Of a stretch of 6,453 nucleotides of DNA, positions 6,310-6,453 are shown piece after piece. The stretch spans positions 1 through 6,453 of the forward strand of contig JBKPHP010000092.1 in the NCBI GenBank assembly GCA_046729895.1. The letters run 5' to 3'. Below the pieces are notes generated by a model. That model worked only from the letters and a program-made list of their open reading frames with translations, had not been told where the DNA came from and did no database searches. Position 1 is the stretch's first letter. Every line of letters begins with the position of its first letter. This stretch comes from DASXBA01 sp046729895. Lineage in GTDB: Bacteria; Actinomycetota; Thermoleophilia; Solirubrobacterales; Thermoleophilaceae. A program made the position numbers and the translations under genes.

Positions 6310-6453
6310 GTGCCGTCGGACGCTCCCGCCCGCCCCCTGTTTGCCCGCTGCCTGGCGCGCTCGGCGGCGATTTCCGAGCGCAAGGGGGCGGGCGTGTACC
6401 GGCGACGGCTGTTGGGCGGACTCAGCGGGCGCGTAGTGGAGGTGGGCGCCGGC
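6310..6453 (+). CDS. Class I SAM-dependent methyltransferase (N-terminus only, runs off right edge)
   Basis: The frame open to the right edge encodes 48 residues from GTG 6310: MPSDAPARPLFARCLARS, then a basic segment (YRRRLLGGL) and GRVVEVGAG at the very end. The last block is motif I of class I methyltransferases: a hydrophobic strand, an acidic residue and a glycine loop that binds S-adenosylmethionine. LFAR...RRxLLxGLxGRVVEVGAG is the usual opening of the small UbiE/Methyltransf_11-like methyltransferases found in actinobacteria. The start is uncertain: the frame is open further upstream, there is no Shine-Dalgarno site, and GTG 6310 was chosen because homology fits a start shortly before LFAR. 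The substrate cannot be guessed from this fragment. Confidence 0.7.
   Translation, partial: MPSDAPARPLFARCLARSAAISERKGAGVYRRRLLGGLSGRVVEVGAG

Noticed and set aside
5943..6383. Minus-strand 146-residue frame crossing the oxidoreductase remnant and the methyltransferase start
   Set aside because: Only the middle stretch (GQSSADDYRSLARSLI) resembles a protein family; both ends are Arg-rich antisense sequence. It is better explained as part of a frameshifted remnant.
1..6453. CRISPR arrays, tRNA or rRNA genes, insertion-sequence ends, attachment sites
   Set aside because: No regularly spaced repeats, no cloverleaf or rRNA-like stretch, and no transposase or terminal inverted repeats were seen on either strand.

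Overview
The window is very GC-rich, with GTG starts, weak or absent Shine-Dalgarno sites on several genes and long spurious antisense reading frames. The gene content is a secreted SpoIID/LytB-domain protein, an alpha/beta-hydrolase-adenylate cyclase fusion, a remnant resembling F420-type luciferase-like oxidoreductases, and a LiaF-like repeat protein. Together these suggest an actinobacterium, most likely of the Thermoleophilia (Solirubrobacterales/Gaiellales) type. The lineage is inferred from gene style, not from a marker gene.

Layout. Positions 1-845 (minus) hold the N-terminal 281 residues of an exported SpoIID/LytB protein that runs off the left edge. Positions 888-2213 (minus) encode a 441-residue fusion of an alpha/beta-hydrolase-like domain and a class III nucleotide cyclase; the hydrolase half has lost its nucleophile serine and its histidine. 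A 27-bp gap (2214-2240) separates its GTG start from the GTG start of a divergent thiamine-diphosphate enzyme (2241-3884, plus). That enzyme is followed 82 bp later, on the same strand, by a GabD-type succinate-semialdehyde dehydrogenase (3967-5433). Positions 5434-5580 are intergenic, with a perfect 20-bp palindrome, a direct repeat and a second short palindrome. Positions 5581-5950 (minus) encode a small LiaF-like repeat protein broken by an apparent single-base frameshift. Positions about 6060-6280 (minus) hold a truncated, frameshifted remnant of a luciferase-like oxidoreductase C-terminus. From 6310 to the right edge (plus) a class I SAM-dependent methyltransferase begins.

The most interesting unit is 2241-5433. 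A protein that would normally be labelled acetolactate synthase sits directly upstream of a succinate-semialdehyde dehydrogenase, with no acetolactate synthase small subunit and no acetolactate decarboxylase in view. This is the arrangement of the cyanobacterial 2-oxoglutarate decarboxylase/SSADH pair that closes the TCA cycle without 2-oxoglutarate dehydrogenase. The proposed pathway is therefore 2-oxoglutarate to succinic semialdehyde to succinate. It is an inference that needs phylogeny or enzymology; ordinary acetolactate synthesis remains possible for the first enzyme.
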